Below, in pieces: positions 24,678-32,321 of a stretch of 32,321 bases of DNA. Each line of letters starts with the position of its first letter. Within the stretch, counting starts at the first letter, position 1. Under the pieces are notes generated by a model. It was not told where the DNA came from. It saw only the letters and a list, made by a program, of their open reading frames with translations, and ran no database searches. Made by a program: the position numbers and the translations under genes. Location: NCBI GenBank assembly GCA_026391125.1, contig JAPLEO010000152.1, positions 1 through 32,321 of the forward strand, in the 5' to 3' direction. The DNA is from Bacteroidota bacterium (GTDB taxonomy: Bacteria; Bacteroidota; Bacteroidia; Chitinophagales; Chitinophagaceae).

Positions 24678-25478
24678 TTAAAATGTAATGAGGATCTTCT
24701 TTTTTGTAGTCTCAAAAAAATCCTTGTATTGGGTTTTTATATCGGAATTCTGATTTGGTCCGCCTGAGCCTGAGCGACTCGGTACTTTGTTTTGTTTTGC
24801 AGAAGGGGTTACTCCAAATCTTGTGTTAAATGCTCCTGTTTCGTTGCCAGTTGAAGTAGATTGTGATGGCATTCTAAATGCTGGAATAAAAATTTCAATT
24901 TCAACCTGAGTGGAAGTTAATCCTGGAGCGTCTTTTTTATTTCTTAAAGATTCAAGAGGGATGGAATATTCATACACTAGCATATCCTCTTTATTGGCTG
25001 CAAATGCAATTTTGATCCCGTTTGGATTCTCTGCATCGTATTTATAAACACCATTGCCGTTGGTAAACTTCTTTAATTCGTATTCAGTGATAAATAACAA
25101 CAATGAATATTGCATCATACTTAGATCTGCCAAATTTTCTAAGTGATTAGCCTTTGAGCTATTATCTAGCGGGAAATATATATACTGCTGAGATTTATTT
25201 TTTTGATACATATCAAAACCAATCTGCATTCCTGTGGTAAGCGATTTGATCTGATTAAGTTTATTGATAAATCGAATGATAAAAAACAATTGGGTATCAT
25301 TCTTCATCACAGAATATTCGAATCCATTTGCAGAATCAACATTGAAAACATTGTTTTTCCAATCTTCATCAAGTCCATCTACAACGATAGTACTCGCTTT
25401 GCTTTGAGCTTTTACTTGAGTGCTAATAAAACTAAATGGTACGATTACCATGAACAGCAAAAACAACTTTTTAGACAT
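24678..25478 (-). CDS. Secreted CBM9-like (DOMON-type) protein
   Basis: A 266-residue exported protein with a signal peptide (cleaved near VKAQS). The mature N-terminus begins with IVVDGLDEDWKNN, the usual opening of carbohydrate-binding family 9-like beta-sandwich domains, and continues with FFIIRFIN and GMQIGFDMY strands. The C-terminal tail (about 205-250) is low-complexity, rich in Ser, Gly, Asn and Lys, before a short basic end. Such domains bind sugars or haem; no catalytic residues are seen. Context with a GH95 enzyme on the same strand is suggestive but the link is weak. Confidence 0.6.
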   Translation of the reverse strand: MSKKLFLLFMVIVPFSFISTQVKAQSKASTIVVDGLDEDWKNNVFNVDSANGFEYSVMKNDTQLFFIIRFINKLNQIKSLTTGMQIGFDMYQKNKSQQYIYFPLDNSSKANHLENLADLSMMQYSLLLFITEYELKKFTNGNGVYKYDAENPNGIKIAFAANKEDMLVYEYSIPLESLRNKKDAPGLTSTQVEIEIFIPAFRMPSQSTSTGNETGAFNTRFGVTPSAKQNKVPSRSGSGGPNQNSDIKTQYKDFFETTKKKILITF

Positions 25479-25530
25479 AACATTTTAATTTAAAAGTAAA
25501 AATCCAATAATTTGTATTCAACAGATTGTA

Positions 25531-26538
25531 TCAATTCAATGATTGGTGCATTGACTGATAGAAGTCTTTAATTATTTTTTCTCTATCAAAATTTTCCCAA
25601 ACCTTTATTTTGTGTGGATTGTTTGGTTGATCAACCCACTTCTTATCGACCATTGTTGGACAAGGAATCACTGACGATTTAGCCCAACTCCCATTTTTTA
25701 CAATCGCTACGGCTGCCATATCAAATAAGGCTCTTGAAGGTGGGTTTCCATAAAAGTCTACGTGCTCAAATAGGTTGATGCTGTATTCTCCAAATGAGTA
25801 AAATTCTCCGCCATGTCTTCCAATGATGGGAGTAGTTATTTTTGGTCCGGCACCCTGCATATTTTTTAATGCTTCTGCTTTTGTTACACTAACAGCATCT
25901 GTACCTGTTTTTTTTCCATAACGAACAGTAACCATTTCAAAATCAATATTCGATTGAAGTATGAAATTCATCGATGGAATATCGTTCTCTAAATTATATT
26001 CTCCAGGGTCAGGATAGTTACCCCCTAACCAAACCAAACGGATATATTTTGCAATGGAAGGATCTTTTTTTAATGCAAGTGCAATATTGGTTAGTTTGCC
26101 AACAGCAATTACAACGAGCTTATCCTTTTTGTGTTTTTTAGATTCTTGAATAATAAAGTCTACGGCTTTGAATCCATCAAATTGTGGATTAGAAATGTCT
26201 TTTTCAATATCAGTAAAAGAACCGTTTGCGCCTTTTAATAAGGGAATCTTATCAGCAACCTTACATAGCTTCATGATACGCTCTGCTTCAGCATATTGGG
26301 CTTCTATATTACTTCCATTATTGGTAGCGTTTACGGTTACTGCTTTTGTATCAAATAGTTGGCTATTAAAAAACAAATAGGCCATTGCGTGTTGGTCGTC
26401 TAACTCGTTATTGGTATCTGTGTCAAAAATTACTGACAGACGCTTGGTTTCTTTTTGACTCTTTTGGGCGGAACTTTGAATTCCCAATGTTATAAGAATA
26501 ACAAACCAGGTGAAGAACAAGGCAAATGTTCGCTTCAT
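25531..26538 (-). CDS. Secreted nucleoside hydrolase-like protein
   Basis: A 335-residue exported member of the inosine-uridine nucleoside hydrolase fold (signal peptide about 1-24). The calcium-binding N-terminal motif is present in a lengthened form, DTDTNNELDDQHA (39-51), instead of the classical DTDxGxDDxxA. VIAVGKLTNIALAL follows, as in the family. The C-terminal site reads ALFDMAAVA, keeping the Asp but carrying Phe where classical enzymes have the catalytic His. It may therefore act on something other than ordinary ribonucleosides. It lies 65 bases downstream of the GH95 gene on the same strand. Confidence 0.8.
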   Translation of the reverse strand: MKRTFALFFTWFVILITLGIQSSAQKSQKETKRLSVIFDTDTNNELDDQHAMAYLFFNSQLFDTKAVTVNATNNGSNIEAQYAEAERIMKLCKVADKIPLLKGANGSFTDIEKDISNPQFDGFKAVDFIIQESKKHKKDKLVVIAVGKLTNIALALKKDPSIAKYIRLVWLGGNYPDPGEYNLENDIPSMNFILQSNIDFEMVTVRYGKKTGTDAVSVTKAEALKNMQGAGPKITTPIIGRHGGEFYSFGEYSINLFEHVDFYGNPPSRALFDMAAVAIVKNGSWAKSSVIPCPTMVDKKWVDQPNNPHKIKVWENFDREKIIKDFYQSMHQSLN

Positions 26539-26602
26539 AAAGCAGTTAATGAGGTCTTTCTAAGATAGATAATATTTCTCAGGAACTCATTATTTCTTGC
26601 TG

Positions 26603-29035
26603 TTATTTGCTCGTTTTTACCGTTTCTAACTTCCCATTCATCATCACTTTAGCACTGGCTTGGGTAGATGATTTTATTTTTAAGGTGGTAACTTTTCCTG
26701 CAGTCCAAACCATATCAATTTCAAAATTACCTCTTGTTTTTAATCCTTTTACTTCGCCTGAGTGCCAAGCCTTTGGAAGAGCAGGTAACAATTCTATATA
26801 GTCGGAGTTTGATTGTACTAACATTTCTGCAACTGCAGCGGCTCCACCAAAATTTCCATCAATCTGAAAAGGTGGGTGTGCATCTAATAAGTTCGGATAA
26901 GTGCCCCCTCCATTTGAATAATTTTCTCTGACCTCATCTGGTGCTACATACTTCAACAACTCGCGATACATTTTATAAGCATGATCTCCATCTTTTAAGC
27001 GTGCCCATAAATTGATGCGCCATCCCTTCGACCAGCCCGTAGTTTCATCACCTTTTATTTCTAGTGTTCTCTTTGCTGCTGCCGCAATTAACGGAGTTTT
27101 TTCGGTAGTGATATGTGTGCCTGGAAATAATCCATACAAATGACTTTGATGACGGTGTTTCGGATCTGAATCTTCCCAATCATAATACCACTCTTGTAGA
27201 TTTCCTTTTTTGCCAACTTGATACGGATGTAAATTATTCAATGCAAGATTTACTTTAGCTGCAAAATCATTATCGTTTTTTAATACCTGCTGTGCTGCAA
27301 CAATGTCTAAAAATAATTCTCTGATCATCGCCAGATCTGCAGTGCCACCAAACATGGTTGCACCAACAAATCCATTTGGCAGTTTATAAGTATTTTCTGG
27401 TGAAGTGGAAGGTGATGTAATATATTGACCGCTGCTATCTTTTACCAACCATGCCAAACAAAACTCTGCAGCACCACGCATTAAAGGATATGCTTTGTGT
27501 TCTAAAAACTCTTTATCCTGCGTATATAAATAGTGTTCCCATAAATGCGCAGAAGCCCAAGTACCACCCATTGCCCAATTGGCCCAACTTGGATCTCCAT
27601 TACCGAAATTGCCTACCGGATTAGACATCGCCCAGATATCTGAGTTATGATGCGTTACCCATCCTGGCATATTGTAAAATGTTTTAGCCGTTATTTTACC
27701 CGTTGTTGCTAGGTTTCCAATAAATTGTAAAAAGGGTTGATGCATTTCAGAAAGATTGGTGTTCTCTGCCAACCAATAATTTTCTTCGGCATTAATATTC
27801 ATGGTATAATTACTAGACCATGGCGGTTGAATATAGGGATTCCACAAGCCCTGTAAATTAGCAGGCACGGCAGTTGTACGCGAACTGCTGATCAATAAAT
27901 ACCGACCGTATTGAAAATACAGTGTTTCTAAATAAGGATCAGAAGCACCTGTTGCATACCTTTTTAAACGCTTATCTGTTGGAAGATTTACAGTGTCTTT
28001 ATTCGCCAATTTTAATTGAACACGATTGAAGAAGCTTTGGTAATCTTTAATGTGTTGTTTCTTGATCTCGGTCCAACCTTTTTGATAAGCATTGTTTAAT
28101 TGCGTATTAGCAATTGCCACATTATCTAACCCTTTCGTAACTGGATCTTTATCAAAGCCATTAAAACTAGTAGCCATTGAAACATAGATGGTAGCTTCTG
28201 TGGCATCTGCTAAACTTAAAGTAGAATCTGTGGTGGAAATTTTTCCAGTACTCGACTGAATTTTAATATTGGCAGAAAAGCGAGTTCCCTTTTTTGTGTC
28301 AAATGCAACAGATTTAGCGGTTTTTTGAAGATAACTGGGATCAGCTTTTACTGGTGCAACACCCTGAACTACGATGCTATTATTATTGGTTGATTTTTGA
28401 AACTTTAGCAGCGATTCAAAATGAATAGTGAAACCTAGAGCACCTGCTCTTTTGCTGATCAGATGAATTGCAAAGATGTTGTCGGGATTTGAAACCAAGT
28501 ATTCCCTTTCGATCACATTACTGTTTGAAGTGGTTTTTACTTTTGCCACTGCTTGATCAATATCTAACTCCCGATAATAATCAGTGATAAAAGGGTCGTC
28601 ATTCATTTTAATGAACAGAGTTCCTAAAGGAGCATATGATTCTGAAAATTTTCCTTGTAATTTTTTGATGAGTTGTTCTGCTTTCTTGTAATTTTTTTCC
28701 TCTAGCGCTTTTCTTACAGCGGGTAAGTTTTTGTAAGCCTGAGGATTCATGTTGGCATTCACTGGTTCACCCGACCAAAGCGTTAAATCATTCAAATAGA
28801 TCTTATCTGTTGAGATGCCCCCAAATACAGTGGCCCCTTTCATCCCATTACCCAATACCATGGTTTCTTCAAAATAGTTAGCCGGACTTTCATACCAAAG
28901 TTTTAGCGGTGCTTGAATTTTTGCTGCAGTTACAGCAGGTGCCGGTGTAGGTACTGTTTTCTTAACTTGTTTTTTTTGAGCGAATAGCAATATTGGGAAT
29001 GCAATAGCAATGATGGCTAATAAATATTTATTCAT
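26603..29035 (-). CDS. Glycoside hydrolase family 95 (alpha-fucosidase type)
   Basis: An 810-residue exported GH95 enzyme (signal peptide about 1-19, then an Ala/Pro/Thr-rich linker). The N-terminal beta-sandwich starts LWYESPANYFEETMVLGNG, with the LNDLTLWSGEP block; the (alpha/alpha)6 catalytic barrel spans about 330-720. Catalytic residues equivalent to those of Bifidobacterium bifidum AfcA are visible: Asn413 and Asn415 (MNINAEENYW), Glu547 (TSPENTY) and Asp726 (FQIDGNFGG). The family inverts alpha-1,2-L-fucosides or alpha-L-galactosides; which one cannot be told here. Length fits the family. It begins 7 bases after the VF530 gene and is probably cotranscribed with it. No SusC/SusD pair is seen. 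Confidence 0.92.
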   Translation of the reverse strand: MNKYLLAIIAIAFPILLFAQKKQVKKTVPTPAPAVTAAKIQAPLKLWYESPANYFEETMVLGNGMKGATVFGGISTDKIYLNDLTLWSGEPVNANMNPQAYKNLPAVRKALEEKNYKKAEQLIKKLQGKFSESYAPLGTLFIKMNDDPFITDYYRELDIDQAVAKVKTTSNSNVIEREYLVSNPDNIFAIHLISKRAGALGFTIHFESLLKFQKSTNNNSIVVQGVAPVKADPSYLQKTAKSVAFDTKKGTRFSANIKIQSSTGKISTTDSTLSLADATEATIYVSMATSFNGFDKDPVTKGLDNVAIANTQLNNAYQKGWTEIKKQHIKDYQSFFNRVQLKLANKDTVNLPTDKRLKRYATGASDPYLETLYFQYGRYLLISSSRTTAVPANLQGLWNPYIQPPWSSNYTMNINAEENYWLAENTNLSEMHQPFLQFIGNLATTGKITAKTFYNMPGWVTHHNSDIWAMSNPVGNFGNGDPSWANWAMGGTWASAHLWEHYLYTQDKEFLEHKAYPLMRGAAEFCLAWLVKDSSGQYITSPSTSPENTYKLPNGFVGATMFGGTADLAMIRELFLDIVAAQQVLKNDNDFAAKVNLALNNLHPYQVGKKGNLQEWYYDWEDSDPKHRHQSHLYGLFPGTHITTEKTPLIAAAAKRTLEIKGDETTGWSKGWRINLWARLKDGDHAYKMYRELLKYVAPDEVRENYSNGGGTYPNLLDAHPPFQIDGNFGGAAAVAEMLVQSNSDYIELLPALPKAWHSGEVKGLKTRGNFEIDMVWTAGKVTTLKIKSSTQASAKVMMNGKLETVKTSK

Positions 29036-29042
29036 AGATCTA

Positions 29043-29276
29043 TTAAATGGTAGTGATGTTTTTGTAACTGTCGATATATAGTTGTTCCACTTTTGTTCTT
29101 GCCCAAGGCGTTTTGCGAAGGAATTTTAGGCTTGATTGGATGCTCGGATTATCCAAAAAACAATTGATGCTGATACGCCTTCCTAGTTCCTCAAATCCAT
29201 AATGGTTCACCAGAAATGTAACGATCATTTCAAGCGTTTTGCCATGCAAGGGATCTGGACTTTTTGTTTTTTCCAT
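29043..29276 (-). CDS. VF530 family DNA-binding protein
   Basis: A 77-residue protein matching the VF530 family (DUF2132): DPLHGKTLEMIVTFLVNHYGFEELGRRI and the NPSIQSSLKFLRKTPWAR segment are nearly diagnostic. The family has a small double-helix-turn-helix-like fold and is described as DNA-binding; its cellular role is unknown. The start at 29276 (MEKTKSPDP) is preferred over an in-frame ATG 39 codons upstream, since the upstream part is unlike the family and overlaps the divergent pabB promoter. The gap to the GH95 gene is 7 bases. Confidence 0.85.
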   Translation of the reverse strand: MEKTKSPDPLHGKTLEMIVTFLVNHYGFEELGRRISINCFLDNPSIQSSLKFLRKTPWARTKVEQLYIDSYKNITTI

Positions 29277-29330
29277 AGTGCAAAGATAATTGTAGTGCCA
29301 TCTAGAATCTGTAATATAATATTTTCTCTT

Positions 29331-29363
29331 ATTGTTTTTGTAGCACTTCAGCAGATATCTTTG
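29331..29363 (+). promoter_or_regulatory. Bacteroidetes-type promoter of pabB-pabC
   Basis: A perfect TATCTTTG -7 element lies at 29356-29363, 24 bases before the ATG at 29388. The TTTG at 29337-29340 is only 15 bases upstream of it; an ATTG at 29331-29334 gives a better 21-base spacing. The position argues for the ATG at 29388 as start. Confidence 0.45.
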
Positions 29364-29387
29364 CTGGTAGATAGAAAACCGATACAA

Positions 29388-30338
29388 ATGCATGAAGTTT
29401 TAAATAAATGGGGGAGGGAAAAAACTCCTTTTATTTTCCTGATCGACTTTGAATGCAAAAAACCATTGTGTTGGAAACTTGATGACCCTTCTGCACCGAT
29501 TAAGATAAATTTTCAAGGCTTAAAAAATTATATGGGTGGATCAGCCTTAAATAGCCGATCTATTTTTAATTTGATCAAACATCCCATCAGTATCGAAGCT
29601 TATCGATCAAAATTTGATGAAGTGATGGCGAACCTTTCTTATGGCAATAGTTTTCTTATTAATCTCACCACAAAAACACCTATTGAAATTGATCTTGGTT
29701 TAGAGGAGATCTTTCATCGTGTTCAATCAAAATATAGTTGTTGGCTCAAAGACGAATTCGTTTGTTTTTCTCCTGAAACTTTTATTAGCATTAAAAATGG
29801 GAGCATCTATTCTTATCCAATGAAAGGAACCATTGATGCAACCATCCCAAATGCTAGAGAAATTCTTTTAAACGATCAAAAGGAAATTGCAGAACATGCT
29901 ACGATTGTTGATTTGATCAGAAATGACTTGAGCTTAGTGGCCAATAATGTTTCGGTCTCTAAGTTTCGATTTTATGAAGAGATCAAAACCCAGACTGGAG
30001 TGATCGGACAGATCAGTTCTGAAATTACAGGAACCCTACCTGCAAATTATCAGGAACAGATCGGCGATATCCTTTTTAAACTATTACCTGCGGGGTCTAT
30101 ATCAGGCGCGCCAAAGCAAAAAACGGTTGAGATCATTCAAAAAGTGGAGCAAGGCGAAAGGGGTTATTATACTGGTGTTGCAGGATATTTTGATGGTGAG
30201 AATTTAGATAGTTGTGTTTTAATTAGATACATTGAAGCAAATAATATTTATAGAAGTGGTGGTGGAATTACCTTTCAAAGTAATCTGGCCGACGAATACA
30301 AAGAAATGATCGATAAAGTATATGTTCCCATTTTTTGA
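29388..30338 (+). CDS. pabB: Aminodeoxychorismate synthase component I
   Basis: A 316-residue chorismate-binding enzyme that converts chorismate to 4-amino-4-deoxychorismate for p-aminobenzoate and folate synthesis. Motifs: YPMKGTID with Lys146, the active-site Lys of aminodeoxychorismate synthase (anthranilate synthase has PIAGT instead); IVDLIRNDLSLV; LPAGSISGAPKQKTVEII; YYTGVAGYFDG; and GGGITFQSNLADEY. It is the short form without the N-terminal domain of TrpE/PabB. The ATG at 29388 is chosen because the open frame upstream runs antisense through the VF530 gene and the promoter. No PabA glutaminase is adjacent. It overlaps the next gene by 17 bases. Confidence 0.9.
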   Translation: MHEVLNKWGREKTPFIFLIDFECKKPLCWKLDDPSAPIKINFQGLKNYMGGSALNSRSIFNLIKHPISIEAYRSKFDEVMANLSYGNSFLINLTTKTPIEIDLGLEEIFHRVQSKYSCWLKDEFVCFSPETFISIKNGSIYSYPMKGTIDATIPNAREILLNDQKEIAEHATIVDLIRNDLSLVANNVSVSKFRFYEEIKTQTGVIGQISSEITGTLPANYQEQIGDILFKLLPAGSISGAPKQKTVEIIQKVEQGERGYYTGVAGYFDGENLDSCVLIRYIEANNIYRSGGGITFQSNLADEYKEMIDKVYVPIF

Positions 30339-30921
30339 AACCATACGTTATAGTAATGCTGTTGCTGAAAATTTATTTTTCCATCAACAAAGAGTGGAAC
30401 GAACTTTCCTGCAATTTGGTGAGAGGTGTACTTTAGATATAACAAGCATTGATCTTAAAAGTGAAGCCTCCAAAAATGGAGCCATCAGTGATGCTGTTTT
30501 TAAATGTAAGATCATGTACGATCTGAAGGGAAATATTCAAATCTCTTTTGAACCTTATCAGATCAGAGCTATCCAATCTTTTACGATCTGGGATATTGGT
30601 AGCAATGATTATGCGATCAAGTTTACAGATAGAACCTGGATCAATGATGCCCTAAAATCTGTTCCTACAGATGAAGTGATCTTTGCTAAAGATGGGGTTC
30701 TTAAAGATGCTAGTTATGCAAACATCGTTTTGTTTGATGGAAATGATTGGGTTACTCCCACCAATCCATTGCTACTAGGCACGAAGCGAGCTTTGCTCTT
30801 GAGTGAAAATAAGATCAAAACTCAAGAAATTCGGCAAAATCAGCTCAAAGACTATCAGGCATTGAAATTTATTAATGCAATGATGCATTGGGAAGAATCT
30901 CCTACCATTGAGTTTGTTTAA
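30322..30921 (+). CDS. pabC: Aminotransferase class IV, aminodeoxychorismate lyase-like
   Basis: A 199-residue PLP enzyme of fold type IV, short for the family. It should release pyruvate from aminodeoxychorismate to give p-aminobenzoate. Features: FETIRYSN at the start, Arg24/Arg27 in HQQRVERT, the PLP Lys100 in YAIKFTDR, and the substrate-loop TPTNPLLLGTKRALLL near the C-terminus. Asp replaces the more usual Glu in LKDASYANIVLFDG. The assignment to pabC rests on its overlap with pabB (17 bases); by sequence alone a branched-chain or D-amino acid aminotransferase role is possible. The pair looks translationally coupled. Confidence 0.83.
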   Translation: MFPFFETIRYSNAVAENLFFHQQRVERTFLQFGERCTLDITSIDLKSEASKNGAISDAVFKCKIMYDLKGNIQISFEPYQIRAIQSFTIWDIGSNDYAIKFTDRTWINDALKSVPTDEVIFAKDGVLKDASYANIVLFDGNDWVTPTNPLLLGTKRALLLSENKIKTQEIRQNQLKDYQALKFINAMMHWEESPTIEFV

Positions 30922-30999
30922 ATTTTGCATGGTCCACATTAAATATTTTATTTATCTTAATGTTGGTATAGTTAATCGATTAACAGAAAAACGATTCCC

Positions 31000-32321
31000 A
31001 TGTCATCAAGAAAAAAATTCATCCAGCAGTCTTCACTGCTGATCGGCGGAGGCTTACTTGCATCTGCGTTTGATAGCAAAGCTTTTACGATCATCAAAAA
31101 TCGAATTCTTCCAAGTGACCAACTCAATATTGGTGCCATTGGCATTAATGGAATGGGATGGGCAAATACGAAAGCAGCTTTGAAAATTCCAGGCGTTAAT
31201 CTGATAGCAGTTTGTGATATTGATAGTACAGTTATTGATGCAAGGCTTAAGGAATTAGCTGGAATGAGTTACAATACTTCAAAAATTAAGATCTATTCAG
31301 ATTATAGAAAACTATTAGAGCAGAAAGATATAGACGCCGTGATCATCGGCACTCCCGATCATTGGCATGCATTGATCATGATCCATGCATGTGAGGCAGG
31401 GAAGGATGTGTACGTTGAGAAACCCGTTGGAAATTCTATTGTTGAATGCAGAACCATGGTGGCTGCTCAACAGCGGTATAATAAAGTTGTACAAGCAGGT
31501 CAGTGGCAAAGAAGTCAGCAGCATTTTAAAGATGCAATTGATTATGTACATTCTGGCGTTTTAGGAAATATCCGTACTGTAAAAGTTTGGTGTTATCAGG
31601 GTTGGATGCGCCCTCAACCAGTTGTGGCAGATAGTTTGCCCCCTGCTGGAGTTGATTACAAACAATGGCTAGGACCCGCTACTACCTTGCCTTTCAATGC
31701 TAGTCGTTTTCATTTCCATTTCCGTTGGTTCTGGGATTATGCAGGTGGGTTAATGACAGATTGGGGTGTGCACTTATTGGATTATGCATTGCTTGGAATG
31801 AAAGCAGAATTGCCTAAATCGATTGTTGGATTGGGTGGTAAATATGCTTATCCAGAATTAGCAGAAGAAACACCTGATACCCTTACTACTCTATATGAGT
31901 TTGAAGGATTTAATTTGGTTTGGGATTCGGCCATGGGTATCGACAATGGTTCTTATAACCGCGATCATGGCATCGCATTTATTGGCAATAATGGTACCCT
32001 CATTTTAAATCGGGGAGGATGGGAAGTAATTGAAGAACGCCAAGGCAAAAACAAAGTAAGTAAGCCTTATCAAAAATCATCTGATAATGGACTTGAAAAA
32101 CATTGGGTGAATTTTGTAGATATTGTTAAGTCTAGAAATGTGGCTGATTTGCATTGTTCTATTCAAGCAGGGGCACATGTTGCAACCGTTGCGCAAATGG
32201 GAAATATTTCTTATCGCTCTGGACAGAAACTTTATTGGGATAAAGCCAAATTAGGTTTCACAGATCAGTCGATCAATGATGCTTATTTATTAAAGCAATA
32301 TCATAATGGATATAAACTTCC
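31000..32321 (+). CDS. Exported Gfo/Idh/MocA family oxidoreductase, 3' partial
   Basis: An NAD(P)-dependent oxidoreductase of the Gfo/Idh/MocA family, cut by the window end after about 440 residues. It opens with a signal of Tat type (SSRKKFIQQSSLLIGGGLLA), though with one Arg followed by Lys rather than a strict twin Arg. The Rossmann domain has NIGAIGINGMGWANT, the VCDID strand, IIGTPDHWHALI and VEKPVG. The C-terminal domain carries the YAGGLMTDWGVHLLDYALLG motif with the Asp and His pair used in catalysis. These proteins usually work on sugars or cyclitols. The start is the ATG at 31000, 78 bases after pabC. Confidence 0.9.
   Translation, partial: MSSRKKFIQQSSLLIGGGLLASAFDSKAFTIIKNRILPSDQLNIGAIGINGMGWANTKAALKIPGVNLIAVCDIDSTVIDARLKELAGMSYNTSKIKIYSDYRKLLEQKDIDAVIIGTPDHWHALIMIHACEAGKDVYVEKPVGNSIVECRTMVAAQQRYNKVVQAGQWQRSQQHFKDAIDYVHSGVLGNIRTVKVWCYQGWMRPQPVVADSLPPAGVDYKQWLGPATTLPFNASRFHFHFRWFWDYAGGLMTDWGVHLLDYALLGMKAELPKSIVGLGGKYAYPELAEETPDTLTTLYEFEGFNLVWDSAMGIDNGSYNRDHGIAFIGNNGTLILNRGGWEVIEERQGKNKVSKPYQKSSDNGLEKHWVNFVDIVKSRNVADLHCSIQAGAHVATVAQMGNISYRSGQKLYWDKAKLGFTDQSINDAYLLKQYHNGYKL

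Noticed and set aside
29202..29387. Upstream extension of the pabB frame
   Set aside because: It runs antisense through the VF530 gene, lacks similarity to PabB and overlaps the promoter-like sequence; the ATG at 29388 is better.
29277..29393. N-terminal extension of the VF530 protein
   Set aside because: These 39 residues do not look like the family and cover the divergent intergenic region.

Overview
The window looks like a chromosomal segment from a low-GC Bacteroidetes bacterium, most likely of the Chitinophagaceae. This is an inference from gene content: a Bacteroidetes-type tyrosine recombinase, DUF3347, DUF6370 and DUF3500 proteins, secreted BNR-repeat and GH95 proteins, and TAnnTTTG-type promoter elements. 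No rRNA, tRNA or CRISPR array was recognised.

Left end (1-6150). A partial, very AT-rich RND efflux permease runs into a convergent site-specific integrase. Behind the integrase lies a gene-free stretch with tandem repeats, palindromes and a terminator hairpin. A RelE-like toxin-antitoxin pair, a DUF4395 membrane protein and a decayed, possibly chimeric gene ending in a strong hairpin follow. This looks like the edge of an integrated element plus accessory genes.

Middle (6190-14810). A muconolactone-isomerase-like small protein, an acyltransferase-3 membrane enzyme, a secreted DUF3500 protein and a large secreted Asp-box (BNR) protein come first. They are followed by a three-gene copper-type operon on the minus strand: DUF3347, a multicopper oxidase fused to a beta-barrel-like domain, and DUF6370. 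A good promoter sits just upstream of this operon.

Core (14860-22700), the most interesting part. Four minus-strand genes overlap at their ends: a ketoacyl synthase III, an F390-synthetase/CapK-like adenylate-forming enzyme, a metallo-beta-lactamase-fold hydrolase and a 3-beta-HSD-like NAD-dependent dehydrogenase. A PAP2 phosphatase-like membrane protein lies just upstream. A plus-strand set diverges from it: a class I isoprenoid synthase-like protein with two DDxxD motifs, an apparently exported protein with a class II terpene cyclase-like DxDDT motif, and a lipoprotein. Together they look like an uncharacterised lipid/isoprenoid biosynthetic locus. The product cannot be told from sequence alone.

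Right end (22710-32321). A two-subunit ThrE-type amino acid exporter, a DUF2238 membrane protein, a CBM9-like secreted protein, a secreted nucleoside hydrolase homologue, a GH95 glycosidase and a VF530 DNA-binding protein all lie on the minus strand. A compact pabB-pabC pair for p-aminobenzoate synthesis and a partial Gfo/Idh/MocA oxidoreductase with an export signal, cut by the window end, lie on the plus strand.
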